Positions 1 through 7,717 of a DNA stretch of 64,000 bases are shown here, one piece after another (the stretch's first letter is position 1; every line of letters starts with the position of its first letter). Made by a program: the position numbers and the translations under genes. The notes under the pieces were generated by a model that had not been told where the DNA came from, made no database searches, and was given only the letters and a program-made list of their open reading frames with translations. The stretch spans positions 30,931 through 94,930 of the forward strand of contig SUZD01000004.1 of NCBI GenBank assembly GCA_015060105.1, read 5' to 3'. The stretch comes from Rikenellaceae bacterium. GTDB lineage: Bacteria; Bacteroidota; Bacteroidia; Bacteroidales; Rikenellaceae.

Positions 1-35
1 CGAGATAACTTCAAGTTTATTTGAAAGTTATCTCG
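1..35. terminator. hairpin, probable terminator of an off-window gene
   Basis: Arms at 1-11 and 25-35 are perfect reverse complements, with four further pairs inside. A T-rich stretch follows on the plus strand (36-46). This is consistent with termination of a gene lying left of the window, whose strand cannot be seen. Confidence 0.5.
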
Positions 36-163
36 CTTTGTTTTTGTACTATGCTTTGCATAGCCGCCTTGTTTGTTATTGCCGAGCCGACGCAGTGATG
101 TCGGCCGCAAGGCCGACAATCCAAGGAGAGTGCTCCAAGCCACTTGCGAGTATTAGTATATAT

Positions 164-198
164 AAAAAAAACGAGGCACCCGATAGGATACCTCGTTT
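164..198 (-). terminator. Rho-independent terminator of oadA
   Basis: A short stem, ACGAGG at 171-176 pairing with CCTCGT at 191-196 and extended by A-T pairs, is followed on the minus strand by a run of T (plus-strand A run at 164-170). It sits about 20 bases past the oadA stop. The stretch 36-163 shows no gene. Confidence 0.7.
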
Positions 199-216
199 GT
201 GTGAGTATGCCTGCGA

Positions 217-2088
217 TTACTCAATTTCGACCAGAGGTGTACCCTCGCGTACTACCTGACCTGGCTCGACGAAGATGCGCTTTACAACACCGGCAACATC
301 GGTGTCGATGATATTCTCCATCTTCATTGCTTCGAGAACGACAACACCTTGTGCCTTTTTGACAGTGTCGCCTACCTTGACATTAACCTCCAAGACGGTG
401 CCGGGAAGCGGTGCTTCGACAGCAAAACCTGTGATAGGCTCCATTTTGGGCTTGCGAGCCTCCTCTTCGGCGCGACGTTTAGCCTCCAACTCTGCCTCAC
501 GAGCCATACGCTCGGCCTCGGCTTTGTTCCATGCAGCTGTCTTGGTCTTGGTGAGATAGTCTTTGGCTACCAACGGGAAGAGCTCCAATAGAAGCACCTC
601 TTTCTCGGTTTCGGCCAACTTGACACCACCGCAATCTTCCAAAACGGGATTGGGCTGCATCTGATATTTCGAGGTGTCGTAAGGTGTCATCTCGCTTACG
701 CCCGCAATCTCCAAACGGAAAGCAGGGTCAATCTCGACAGGAGTGTGTCCATATTCGCCCTTCACAAGTCCGACAAACTGCACACTCTTGTTGGCGTACA
801 TAGGTTTGCCGTTTTTGAGCGCAACGGCGCAGTTTACGGCTTGTGCACCAACGATTTGGCTGGTGGGGGTTACCAATGGCGGAAGACCGGCAGCCAAACG
901 AACTGTGGGGATAAGTTTCATCGCCTCGGGGAGAATGTCCTCGTTTTTGAGAGCTTTGAGTTGTGCTACCATATTGGTGTACATACCGCCCGGAATCTCT
1001 GCTTTTTGTACCAATTCATTGGGGGCGGGGAAGTTGAAGTACGCCTCGATTTTGTGACACGCATCTACCAAAGTGTCCTCATCAACCTCTTGTGCCGCTT
1101 TGACTGCGCGGTCGAACTCGGCCTCAATCTCGGCGGGGAGAGTGTCGGTCAGCGGGTTGAACGGATTGGGGAATTGCTTAACGGCGTCGAATGCGTCAAG
1201 CTCCTTGCGGATACCGAGCAACTCGGCGTTGATTTTTGCCACAGCCTCCATGTTGATATCGAGTGCTACACCCATTTTTTTGCAGAAGATGTAGATGAGC
1301 TCGATAGCGGGTGCGGCGGGACCACCTGCAAAGTTCCAGATGTTGGTATCGACAATATCGACACCCGCAGCAATAGCCGACACAACCGATGCCAAGCCAT
1401 AGCCCGGAGTACAGTGTGTGTGGAAATCGACGGGAATCGACAGATTGTTCTTGAATAGTTTTACGAGGTTATAGACACGCTTGGGCGGAATTAGACCACT
1501 CATATCCTTGATGGTAATCATATCGGCACCCAGCGCAGCCATCTGTTTGGCTTTGCCTACAAAATAGTCGTCGGTAAATACGGGCTCGGGGTTTTTCTTT
1601 CCGCGCAAACGCTCCCACAACGACAGTTTCGGATACTTGGGGTCGATTGTGTAGCACACCGCACAATCGGCAATACCGCCATATTGTTTTACGTATTTGA
1701 TGGTCGATTTGACATTATCAACATCGTTCAGCGCATCGAAGATACGCATAATGCCCAATCCCGATTCGATGGCATTGCGCGAGAAACCCTCGATAATCTC
1801 GTCGGTGTAGGGCGAGTAACCAAACAGGTTTCGTCCACGCGACAGAGCGGTCAATTTCGACACCTCGCCAACGGCTTTGTGGATTGTTTCGAGTCGAGTC
1901 CAGGGGTTTTCGCCCAGATAACGCATTACGGAGTCGGGCACAGCACCACCCCATACCTCCATGGCATAGAATTTTGCATCTTTGTAGTAGGGGAGAACTC
2001 TATCTATTTGCTCCTGACGCATACGGGTTGCGAAGGAGGATTGTTGGCCGTCACGCAGGGTGAGGTCGCGGATTTTTAGTGTTTTCAT
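217..2088 (-). CDS. oadA: Oxaloacetate decarboxylase alpha subunit / pyruvate carboxylase subunit B
   Basis: This is a 623-residue biotin-dependent carboxyltransferase that moves CO2 between oxaloacetate and biotin. The N-terminus carries the HMGL-like TIM barrel (motif DLTLRDGQQS near residue 8, metal-binding DFHTHCTPG near 222, and a lysine in ITIKDMSG expected to be carboxylated). A PYC/OADA conserved domain follows, then a charged Ala/Glu/Arg linker near 525-550, and a C-terminal biotinyl domain with EAMKMEN, where the second-motif Lys carries biotin. Length fits OadA. The membrane beta and gamma partners are not adjacent; the only ones in the window lie about 34 kb away in the mmd operon. 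A good Bacteroidetes promoter lies directly upstream. OadA and PycB are hard to tell apart by sequence alone; the call rests on the fused biotin domain and the OadB elsewhere. Confidence 0.92.
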   Translation of the reverse strand: MKTLKIRDLTLRDGQQSSFATRMRQEQIDRVLPYYKDAKFYAMEVWGGAVPDSVMRYLGENPWTRLETIHKAVGEVSKLTALSRGRNLFGYSPYTDEIIEGFSRNAIESGLGIMRIFDALNDVDNVKSTIKYVKQYGGIADCAVCYTIDPKYPKLSLWERLRGKKNPEPVFTDDYFVGKAKQMAALGADMITIKDMSGLIPPKRVYNLVKLFKNNLSIPVDFHTHCTPGYGLASVVSAIAAGVDIVDTNIWNFAGGPAAPAIELIYIFCKKMGVALDINMEAVAKINAELLGIRKELDAFDAVKQFPNPFNPLTDTLPAEIEAEFDRAVKAAQEVDEDTLVDACHKIEAYFNFPAPNELVQKAEIPGGMYTNMVAQLKALKNEDILPEAMKLIPTVRLAAGLPPLVTPTSQIVGAQAVNCAVALKNGKPMYANKSVQFVGLVKGEYGHTPVEIDPAFRLEIAGVSEMTPYDTSKYQMQPNPVLEDCGGVKLAETEKEVLLLELFPLVAKDYLTKTKTAAWNKAEAERMAREAELEAKRRAEEEARKPKMEPITGFAVEAPLPGTVLEVNVKVGDTVKKAQGVVVLEAMKMENIIDTDVAGVVKRIFVEPGQVVREGTPLVEIE

Positions 2089-2123
2089 ACTTATTTCTCT
2101 TTCGTGTTGTTTGGGTAGTAGTG

Positions 2124-2154
2124 CAAAGTTAATAATAATAAAATACGCATCAAG
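2124..2154 (-). promoter_or_regulatory. promoter of oadA
   Basis: Read on the minus strand, TAACTTTG (2124-2131) matches the Bacteroidetes -7 element TAnnTTTG. A -33 TTG core (2151-2153) lies 19 bases upstream and overlaps the end of the preceding gene. oadA can therefore be transcribed apart from the upstream cluster. Confidence 0.65.
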
Positions 2155-2584
2155 CGTGCCACAACAATTTTTTGCCGAAACCGAGTGTGTTGTCGGTGTG
2201 TTTGAGGGTGTGAGGAATCAACGCCCACAACGATAATGGAGCCACAACGGCATACGGGAAACGTTTGAGATATGCTGCACGCAGACGCTCATAGAGTGGG
2301 TGGGTGTCGAGTAGTCGTTCGACACGGCCAGCAATTTGAAGCCCTTGTACGCGACCCACAATTCGTGTTTCGAGCACTATCGAAGCCGCAACCTCGGCCG
2401 AGCCAATCATCTCGGAGCCGTGACGCGTAGCCTCGTCCGAAGTGAATACGAACGCCAAACTCTCGGCATCAAAAGCGTAAAACAAATTGGCACACCAAGG
2501 ACGACCCTCGGCAACCGTTGCCAAAGTCATAACATGGTGCTTTTTGATGAACGAGAGTGTTAGTTTATCGGGCTGCGATGTCAT
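2150..2584 (-). CDS. PNPOx-like flavin-binding split-barrel protein
   Basis: The 144-residue protein resembles pyridoxamine 5'-phosphate oxidase-like split-barrel proteins of the small YhbP type. These fold as a dimeric six-strand barrel that commonly binds FMN, F420 or haem. Supporting features are the N-terminal helix with HHVMTLATVAEGRPWCANLFY followed by alternating strands (AFVFTSDEATRH, VAASIVLETR) and the IAGRVERL strand. It starts 20 bases inside the upstream M23 gene, so the two are translationally coupled. The substrate is unknown; a detoxifying oxidoreductase or a simple flavin/haem binder are both possible. Confidence 0.7.
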   Translation of the reverse strand: MTSQPDKLTLSFIKKHHVMTLATVAEGRPWCANLFYAFDAESLAFVFTSDEATRHGSEMIGSAEVAASIVLETRIVGRVQGLQIAGRVERLLDTHPLYERLRAAYLKRFPYAVVAPLSLWALIPHTLKHTDNTLGFGKKLLWHA

Positions 2585-3830
2585 CTGTCTGTGTTTTTTC
2601 GATTATAACCGAGTCGAGTTGAACAATGGGTGCGCCTACCAACGAGTCGCCCAACTCCGACAAAATACGGGCGCGAACATAACCAAACGACTCCATATTA
2701 TCCTCTTTGATAGGCTCTACGGGCTCGCTCGGCGCTTTGAGCGGGTCGATGGGCTTTCCGCCTTTCCACAAACGGAAGTCGAGGTGTGGGCCTGTACTCG
2801 CACCTGTGTTACCCACATAACCGATAAGTTGTCCTTGCGAAACGTGTACACCCGGGGCGATACCTTTGGCATAGCCGCGAAGGTGCAGATAACCGCTCAT
2901 CAGGTTGCGCGGGTGCTTGATTTTGAGTGTGTTACCACCTCCGCCACTCCAACCTTTGAACGTCACAACGCCGTCGGCAATAGCATATACGGGAGTGCCC
3001 GAGGGTGCGGCATAATCGACACCATGATGCGGACGATAGACCTTGTAAATAGGGTGCAGACGGGCATTCGAGAACTTGGAACTGATGCGCGAGTATTTGA
3101 GCGGTGCTTTGAGCAACAATTTACGCAAAGAGTTTCCCTTCTCGTCCCAATACGAAATCTTCTCGCCCTGTTTGAACGGAATGGCGTAGTATTGTTTACC
3201 GTTGTGGTTGAAAACTGCGCCCCACACACGACCCGAGCCGATGCAAACCGTATCGACATACTGTTTGTCGTAGATGACCGTAAAGTTGTCGCCGGGTTGC
3301 AGGGCGAAGAAATCGACGCTCCAACCATAGATATCCTCGATATCGACAGCCAACGAAACGGGCATATCGGCCTCGGCAATGCTGTTCCACAGCGACGACG
3401 AGATTGTGGCCGTATGTTTAAGTCGCTCGGTGCGTATCTCTTTGCGACCATTGGTATAGACCAGCGAGTCGCCTGTAAACGAGATTGTAAAGTAGTCGGT
3501 TATGCTCTTCTCATAAACAAAATACTCCAACTTGCGCGAGGTCGAATCGCCACTATGAATGGTCGCATATCGACCTCCGACGCGAATTTTGCGTAGGTCG
3601 AACACCTCGCGGCACTCTCGGTCGATGCGGTCGATTTGTGCTGCGCTGACATTGTAGCGGTTGAGGATTTTGCCTGCTGTCTCGCCCTTTTGCACCTCGT
3701 AGTAATTTACATCAAGGTCGGTGCAGTCGATGTTGTAGAGTATGGTGCGTGCGGGCTCCTCCGCAACCTCGTTTTGGGGCGAGTTGCACGACGCGCACGC
3801 CAACAATGCGACTAAAAGAACTCTTTTCAT
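2565..3830 (-). CDS. M23 family metallopeptidase lipoprotein
   Basis: The 421-residue protein has a lipoprotein signal (Cys near residue 15 in ACASCN), so it is expected to be membrane-anchored in the envelope. An N-terminal LysM-like segment (YYEVQKGETAGKILNRY, residues 43-59) is followed by a long OapA-like region and the M23 zinc domain at about 265-365. Visible zinc ligands are H268 and D272 (HHGVD), with H316 (GYLHL) and H349 (GPHLDFR). The canonical HxH is here HxD, as often seen in Bacteroidetes members. The expected role is peptidoglycan cross-link or bridge cleavage. It starts 3 bases after dipeptidyl-peptidase III and overlaps the PNPOx-like gene, so the three form an operon. Confidence 0.88.
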   Translation of the reverse strand: MKRVLLVALLACASCNSPQNEVAEEPARTILYNIDCTDLDVNYYEVQKGETAGKILNRYNVSAAQIDRIDRECREVFDLRKIRVGGRYATIHSGDSTSRKLEYFVYEKSITDYFTISFTGDSLVYTNGRKEIRTERLKHTATISSSLWNSIAEADMPVSLAVDIEDIYGWSVDFFALQPGDNFTVIYDKQYVDTVCIGSGRVWGAVFNHNGKQYYAIPFKQGEKISYWDEKGNSLRKLLLKAPLKYSRISSKFSNARLHPIYKVYRPHHGVDYAAPSGTPVYAIADGVVTFKGWSGGGGNTLKIKHPRNLMSGYLHLRGYAKGIAPGVHVSQGQLIGYVGNTGASTGPHLDFRLWKGGKPIDPLKAPSEPVEPIKEDNMESFGYVRARILSELGDSLVGAPIVQLDSVIIEKTQTDDIAAR

Positions 3831-3833
3831 AGA

Positions 3834-5885
3834 TTAGTTCAGCGTAGGCAGGGGTGAATACTCTTTGGAGTAGCGCAACATCTGCTCGGCGTATCCCTCG
3901 GTGTAGTTTACGCGGATATCGACCAATTTGTCGCCCTCGTAAACCATCTCGTATTGGGGATTGACAAAACCCGAATAGGGCGCAATGCCGAGTGCGTTGT
4001 AACGCTCCAAAACCTCGCGATGAAGCTCTGCATCAACATTTACGGCGTACTTCTCGACAAGTGCACGACCTGCCTCGAAATCGCCCTCGCTCTTGATGCG
4101 TTGTACCTCGTGGAGAAGTTCGGCAAACAGACCGCGAAGTGCCTCAAAATCATTGACTACGATGTAGGTCTTGCCATCTTGCTTAACCTTCTCGATTACG
4201 TTGTTGTCAAGTCCCTTTTCGTAACACCACTCGGCAATAAGTTTGCGGTTGCGCATATGCGCCTCCTCGACGGTTTTGCCCGGCTCGATGCGCGACAGTT
4301 GGGTCATCATACCGTTCATAATGTAGTGGGCGTATTGCGCTTTGGCAACCTCAAACGAGGGAACAAGTCCGAGCTCCACCATTTTGGGATCGCCCAAGAA
4401 GTAAAGGCCGAAAAGATCGGCACGAGCCTCTTCGAGTGTCGAGCCATATTGTTTGAGTTCGTCACCCTTGACTCCCGGTGCAAGTTGTCCGGAGCCGTGT
4501 CCCAAACACTCGTGAAGGTCGGTGTGGAGGTTGTCGCCCGTGCGACCAAACTCTTTGATGCGCTCGCGGTCCTCCTCGCGCAGTACAAACTCCTCGTTGA
4601 AACCGTTACCCTCGGCTGCTTTGGCGTAGGCGTGGGTGATGTTGTCGATAGTTACCGACTTGGAGCCGAACTCTTTACGAATCCAATCGGCGTTGGGGAG
4701 ATTGATGCCGATAGGGGTTGCGGGGTAGCACTCGCCACCAATCATAGCAACGGTAATTACCTTTGCCGAAACACCCTTAACCTCGCTCTTGCGGAAGGCG
4801 GGGTTGATGGGGGCGTGGTCCTCGAACCATTGTGCATTCTCGCTGATAATCTCGGTGCGAACAGTAGCCTCTTCGTTGCGGAAATTAACCGACGACTCCC
4901 AACCAGCTTTGTAGCCCAGAGGGTCGTTGTAGGTCTCGATAAAACCGTTCACGAAATCGACATTCGAGATTGTGTCTTGCACCCACAACACATTGTAGGC
5001 ATCGAAGGTGCGGAGGTCGCCCGAACGGTAGTATGCGATAAGCGTCTCGATAATCTCCTTTTGGGTCGGATTGGCAACCGAAGCGGCCTTCTCCAACCAA
5101 TATGTGATGTTTTTGATAGCCTCGCCATACATACCACCCTCAAACCATACGCGCTCCACAACCTTGCCACTCTCTTTGACAAGTTTCGAGTTCAAACCAT
5201 ACGAAATGGGGCGGGGGTCTTTGGGGTCTTGAATAGAGGCGTAGTAACGCTCAACCTCATCTTGGGTCAAACCCTCGTGGAAGTTGATAGCCGAGGTGGC
5301 TACAACATCTTCGCCATCACGTTGATTGGTGCGGGTTGCGTATTTGCTGCCATCGAATATAACCTCGGTAAGTGTTGCAGCCAACTCCTCGCGCGACAGG
5401 CAGTCCAAAGGCAGTGCCTCGTCAGGAGTTTGGGCCAACAACTTGGCAAAATACTCTTGACTGAACTCGGGGGTAAACTTGTCGCCCGAGTAGTGGTGGT
5501 GAATACCATTGGCAAACCACACCTTTTTGAGGTATTTTTCAAACGCAGGCCACTCCTCGCCGGTGCGGTCGCCTGTGTAGTCGGTGTAGATTGCTTCGAG
5601 GGTGCGTCGTACCGCCAAATTCCATTTGCAGTTTTGGTCGGTAGTGATGTCACGACCCCATAATGCTGCTTGGTTGAGGTAGTATATTAACTCCTTCTGT
5701 TCGAGGGGTAACTCCTCGAATCCGGGAACGGTATATCGCAGTACGCGAATGTCATCAAATTGGTCGATTTGCCATTGGAAATCCTCGTCACCCGTTTGTG
5801 CTACATTGCTGCACGCGCTCTGTCCGAGGACAAAGGCTGCTCCTCCAAGTATGCTCATAGTAATTTTAATAAATGTGTGTTTCAT
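3834..5885 (-). CDS. Dipeptidyl-peptidase III family (M49) lipoprotein
   Basis: The 683-residue M49 zinc exopeptidase removes dipeptides from peptide N-termini. The zinc site is HECLGH (about residues 458-463), the M49 HExxGH form found in bacterial members, with the second-site EEARAD near 485. The chosen start, MKHTFIKITM at 5885, gives a clean lipoprotein signal ending in QSAC. An upstream in-frame Met at 5993 would add 36 residues before that signal and overlaps the promoter, so it is rejected. The lipid anchor suggests the enzyme works on peptides in the periplasm or at the surface, consistent with the neighbouring M23 peptidase. Confidence 0.92.
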   Translation of the reverse strand: MKHTFIKITMSILGGAAFVLGQSACSNVAQTGDEDFQWQIDQFDDIRVLRYTVPGFEELPLEQKELIYYLNQAALWGRDITTDQNCKWNLAVRRTLEAIYTDYTGDRTGEEWPAFEKYLKKVWFANGIHHHYSGDKFTPEFSQEYFAKLLAQTPDEALPLDCLSREELAATLTEVIFDGSKYATRTNQRDGEDVVATSAINFHEGLTQDEVERYYASIQDPKDPRPISYGLNSKLVKESGKVVERVWFEGGMYGEAIKNITYWLEKAASVANPTQKEIIETLIAYYRSGDLRTFDAYNVLWVQDTISNVDFVNGFIETYNDPLGYKAGWESSVNFRNEEATVRTEIISENAQWFEDHAPINPAFRKSEVKGVSAKVITVAMIGGECYPATPIGINLPNADWIRKEFGSKSVTIDNITHAYAKAAEGNGFNEEFVLREEDRERIKEFGRTGDNLHTDLHECLGHGSGQLAPGVKGDELKQYGSTLEEARADLFGLYFLGDPKMVELGLVPSFEVAKAQYAHYIMNGMMTQLSRIEPGKTVEEAHMRNRKLIAEWCYEKGLDNNVIEKVKQDGKTYIVVNDFEALRGLFAELLHEVQRIKSEGDFEAGRALVEKYAVNVDAELHREVLERYNALGIAPYSGFVNPQYEMVYEGDKLVDIRVNYTEGYAEQMLRYSKEYSPLPTLN

Positions 5886-5909
5886 AGGTGTTTTTCGAAA
5901 TGTTTGCCA

Positions 5910-5917
5910 CAAAGGTA
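5910..5917 (-). promoter_or_regulatory. -7 element for the DPP III operon
   Basis: TACCTTTG on the minus strand lies 25 bases before the chosen DPP III start. No clear -33 TTTG is visible at the expected spacing. The element supports the shorter start at 5885. Confidence 0.5.
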
Positions 5918-5960
5918 GATGTTTTTTGCTAAAAAGATTAGTTTTTTGAGTATCAATTTC

Positions 5961-5968
5961 TAACTTTG
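5961..5968 (+). promoter_or_regulatory. -7 element for panC
   Basis: TAACTTTG matches TAnnTTTG and lies 40 bases before the panC ATG, in the divergent panC/DPP III intergenic region. A T-rich stretch upstream contains no well-spaced -33 element. Confidence 0.5.
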
Positions 5969-6007
5969 CGCCCACATATTTAACGAATTTCAAACTCGTA
6001 GATTGTA

Positions 6008-6850
6008 ATGAAAGTAGTAAAAACGGTTGCCGAACTTCGCCGTGAACTCGAAACTATATCGCCCGAGGGTCTTGGTTTTGTGCCTACAATGGGCGCACTG
6101 CACGAGGGACACTTGTCGCTTGTAGAGCGTGCACGCAAGGAGAATCAGACTGTTGTTGTTAGCGTTTTTGTGAATCCCACACAGTTCAACGACCCCAACG
6201 ATTTGCGCAACTATCCTCGTACCCCCGAGGCTGATGCCGCGATGTTGGAGACTGCGGGTGTAGATATTGTTTTTATGCCGTCGGTTGAGGAGATGTATCC
6301 CACTCCCGATACCCGTGTGTTCGATTTCGGCACTATCGACAAAGTGATGGAGGGTGCTACTCGTCCCGGACACTTCAACGGCGTTGCACAGGTTGTCAGC
6401 CGTCTGTTCGATATGGTGCGTCCTGCCCGTGCTTACTTTGGCGAGAAGGATTTTCAGCAGATTGCCGTAATCAAGGCGATGGTACGACAACTCGGTATCC
6501 GTATCGAGATTGTGCCTTGCCCGATTGTGCGTGGCGAAGACGGACTTGCGCTCTCGTCGCGTAATACACTGCTTACCCCCGAATATCGTGCTGCTGCACC
6601 CCAAATATATGCTGCTCTGAAAGCAGGTGTCGAGGCGGTTGATACTAAAACCCCTGCCGAGGTCGTTACTATTATCAAAAACGGTATCGAGCAGAGCGGT
6701 CTGCTCCGTGCCATTTATGTCGAGATAGTCGATGGCGATACGCTTCAATCCGTACACGATTGGAGTGCTTCGGAGGGCGGTCATATTCAATGTTGTGTTG
6801 CAGTACAAGCGGGAGATGTTCGTTTGATTGATAATATTAGAATGGTATGA
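6008..6850 (+). CDS. panC: Pantothenate synthetase
   Basis: The 280-residue enzyme joins D-pantoate and beta-alanine with ATP to make pantothenate, the precursor of coenzyme A. The nucleotidyltransferase signature [14 protein letters not shown] (residues 26-39, HxGH type) is clear, as are [16 protein letters not shown] and the KMSKS-like LSSRNTLL. Length is typical. The last four bases overlap the start of panD (ATGA), so the product and its beta-alanine-supplying partner are made together. Confidence 0.96.
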   Translation: MKVVKTVAELRRELETISPEGLGFVPTMGALHEGHLSLVERARKENQTVVVSVFVNPTQFNDPNDLRNYPRTPEADAAMLETAGVDIVFMPSVEEMYPTPDTRVFDFGTIDKVMEGATRPGHFNGVAQVVSRLFDMVRPARAYFGEKDFQQIAVIKAMVRQLGIRIEIVPCPIVRGEDGLALSSRNTLLTPEYRAAAPQIYAALKAGVEAVDTKTPAEVVTIIKNGIEQSGLLRAIYVEIVDGDTLQSVHDWSASEGGHIQCCVAVQAGDVRLIDNIRMV

Positions 6851-7200
6851 CAATAGAGGTTCTCAAAAGCAAAATTCATCGAGTGACGGTAACGCAAGCC
6901 GATTTGAACTATGTCGGCAGTATTACCATTGACGAAGAGTTGATGGAGGCCGCGAACCTTATCGCAGGAGAGAAGGTGCAGGTGGTCGATATCGACAACG
7001 GCTCGCGTTTGGAAACCTATGTTATCAAAGGCGAGAGGGGTAGTGGTGTGATTTCGCTTAACGGTGCGGCTGCGCGCTTGGTGTGCGTGGGCGACAAAGT
7101 GATTATTATGTCCTATGCCCGTATGGATTTCGAGGAGGCCAAGAGCTTCGAGCCTTGGGTTATCTTCCCCGATACCGCAACCAACAAATTGCTCAAATAG
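6847..7200 (+). CDS. panD: Aspartate 1-decarboxylase precursor
   Basis: The 117-residue zymogen makes beta-alanine from aspartate for pantothenate synthesis. It self-cleaves at Gly24-Ser25 (NYVGSITID), where Ser25 becomes the pyruvoyl cofactor; both residues are present. The Tyr in [10 protein letters not shown] and the AAARL motif are also as in the family. It overlaps panC by four bases, and the DUF456 gene follows after 5 bases. Confidence 0.95.
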   Translation: MTIEVLKSKIHRVTVTQADLNYVGSITIDEELMEAANLIAGEKVQVVDIDNGSRLETYVIKGERGSGVISLNGAAARLVCVGDKVIIMSYARMDFEEAKSFEPWVIFPDTATNKLLK

Positions 7201-7205
7201 AGAGA

Positions 7206-7700
7206 ATGGACGTTGTACTCTGCATATTGGCCGTTGTGTGCGCCCTTATCGGCATTGTCGGAAGCATTGTTCCCGCATTGCCCGGCCCGCCTATTGCCTA
7301 TCTGGGTCTGGTGCTGATGGCGTTTGTCGGAGGAAACAGCTATTCGTGGGTGGCTTTTGTGGTTTACGGCTTGTTGCTGATTGCAGTGCAGGTGGCGGAC
7401 TTCTATCTGCCAATCAAGATTACCGAGAAGTTCGGAGGTTCGCCGTATGCTAAACGAGGCTCGCTTATAGGTGTTTTTGTGGGAATGTTTCTGTTGTTTC
7501 CCATCGGCCTTGTCCTTTGGCCATTCGTTGGTGCAATTATCGGCGAGAGAATGTGGGATAAGAGTGCTTCGACCGAACACGTTTTGAAAGTGGGCTCGGG
7601 AGCGTTCCTTGCATTTATACTCGGCACAGGCGCCAAAATAATCTTCTCGATTGTGGTGTTGGTCGATATCTGCGTCGAGATATTTAAGTTGCTATTTTAA
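7206..7700 (+). CDS. DUF456 membrane protein
   Basis: The 164-residue hydrophobic protein matches the DUF456 family. It begins VVLCILAVVCALIGIVGSIVPALPGPP, a membrane helix followed by the family's PxLPGPP turn, and has four to five predicted membrane segments including two Gly-rich ones (GVFVGMFLLFPIGLVLWPF). The start at 7206 follows panD by 5 bases, so it is probably co-transcribed. Its function is unknown; the link to pantothenate may be only positional. Confidence 0.8.
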   Translation: MDVVLCILAVVCALIGIVGSIVPALPGPPIAYLGLVLMAFVGGNSYSWVAFVVYGLLLIAVQVADFYLPIKITEKFGGSPYAKRGSLIGVFVGMFLLFPIGLVLWPFVGAIIGERMWDKSASTEHVLKVGSGAFLAFILGTGAKIIFSIVVLVDICVEIFKLLF

Positions 7701-7717
7701 TCAAAACATATAAACTA

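Noticed and set aside
38-259. Short plus-strand frame before oadA
   Set aside because: It runs through the oadA terminator and into oadA itself, and its product resembles nothing.
5886-5993. N-terminal extension of dipeptidyl-peptidase III
   Set aside because: It crosses the -7 element and places 36 residues before a clear lipoprotein signal.
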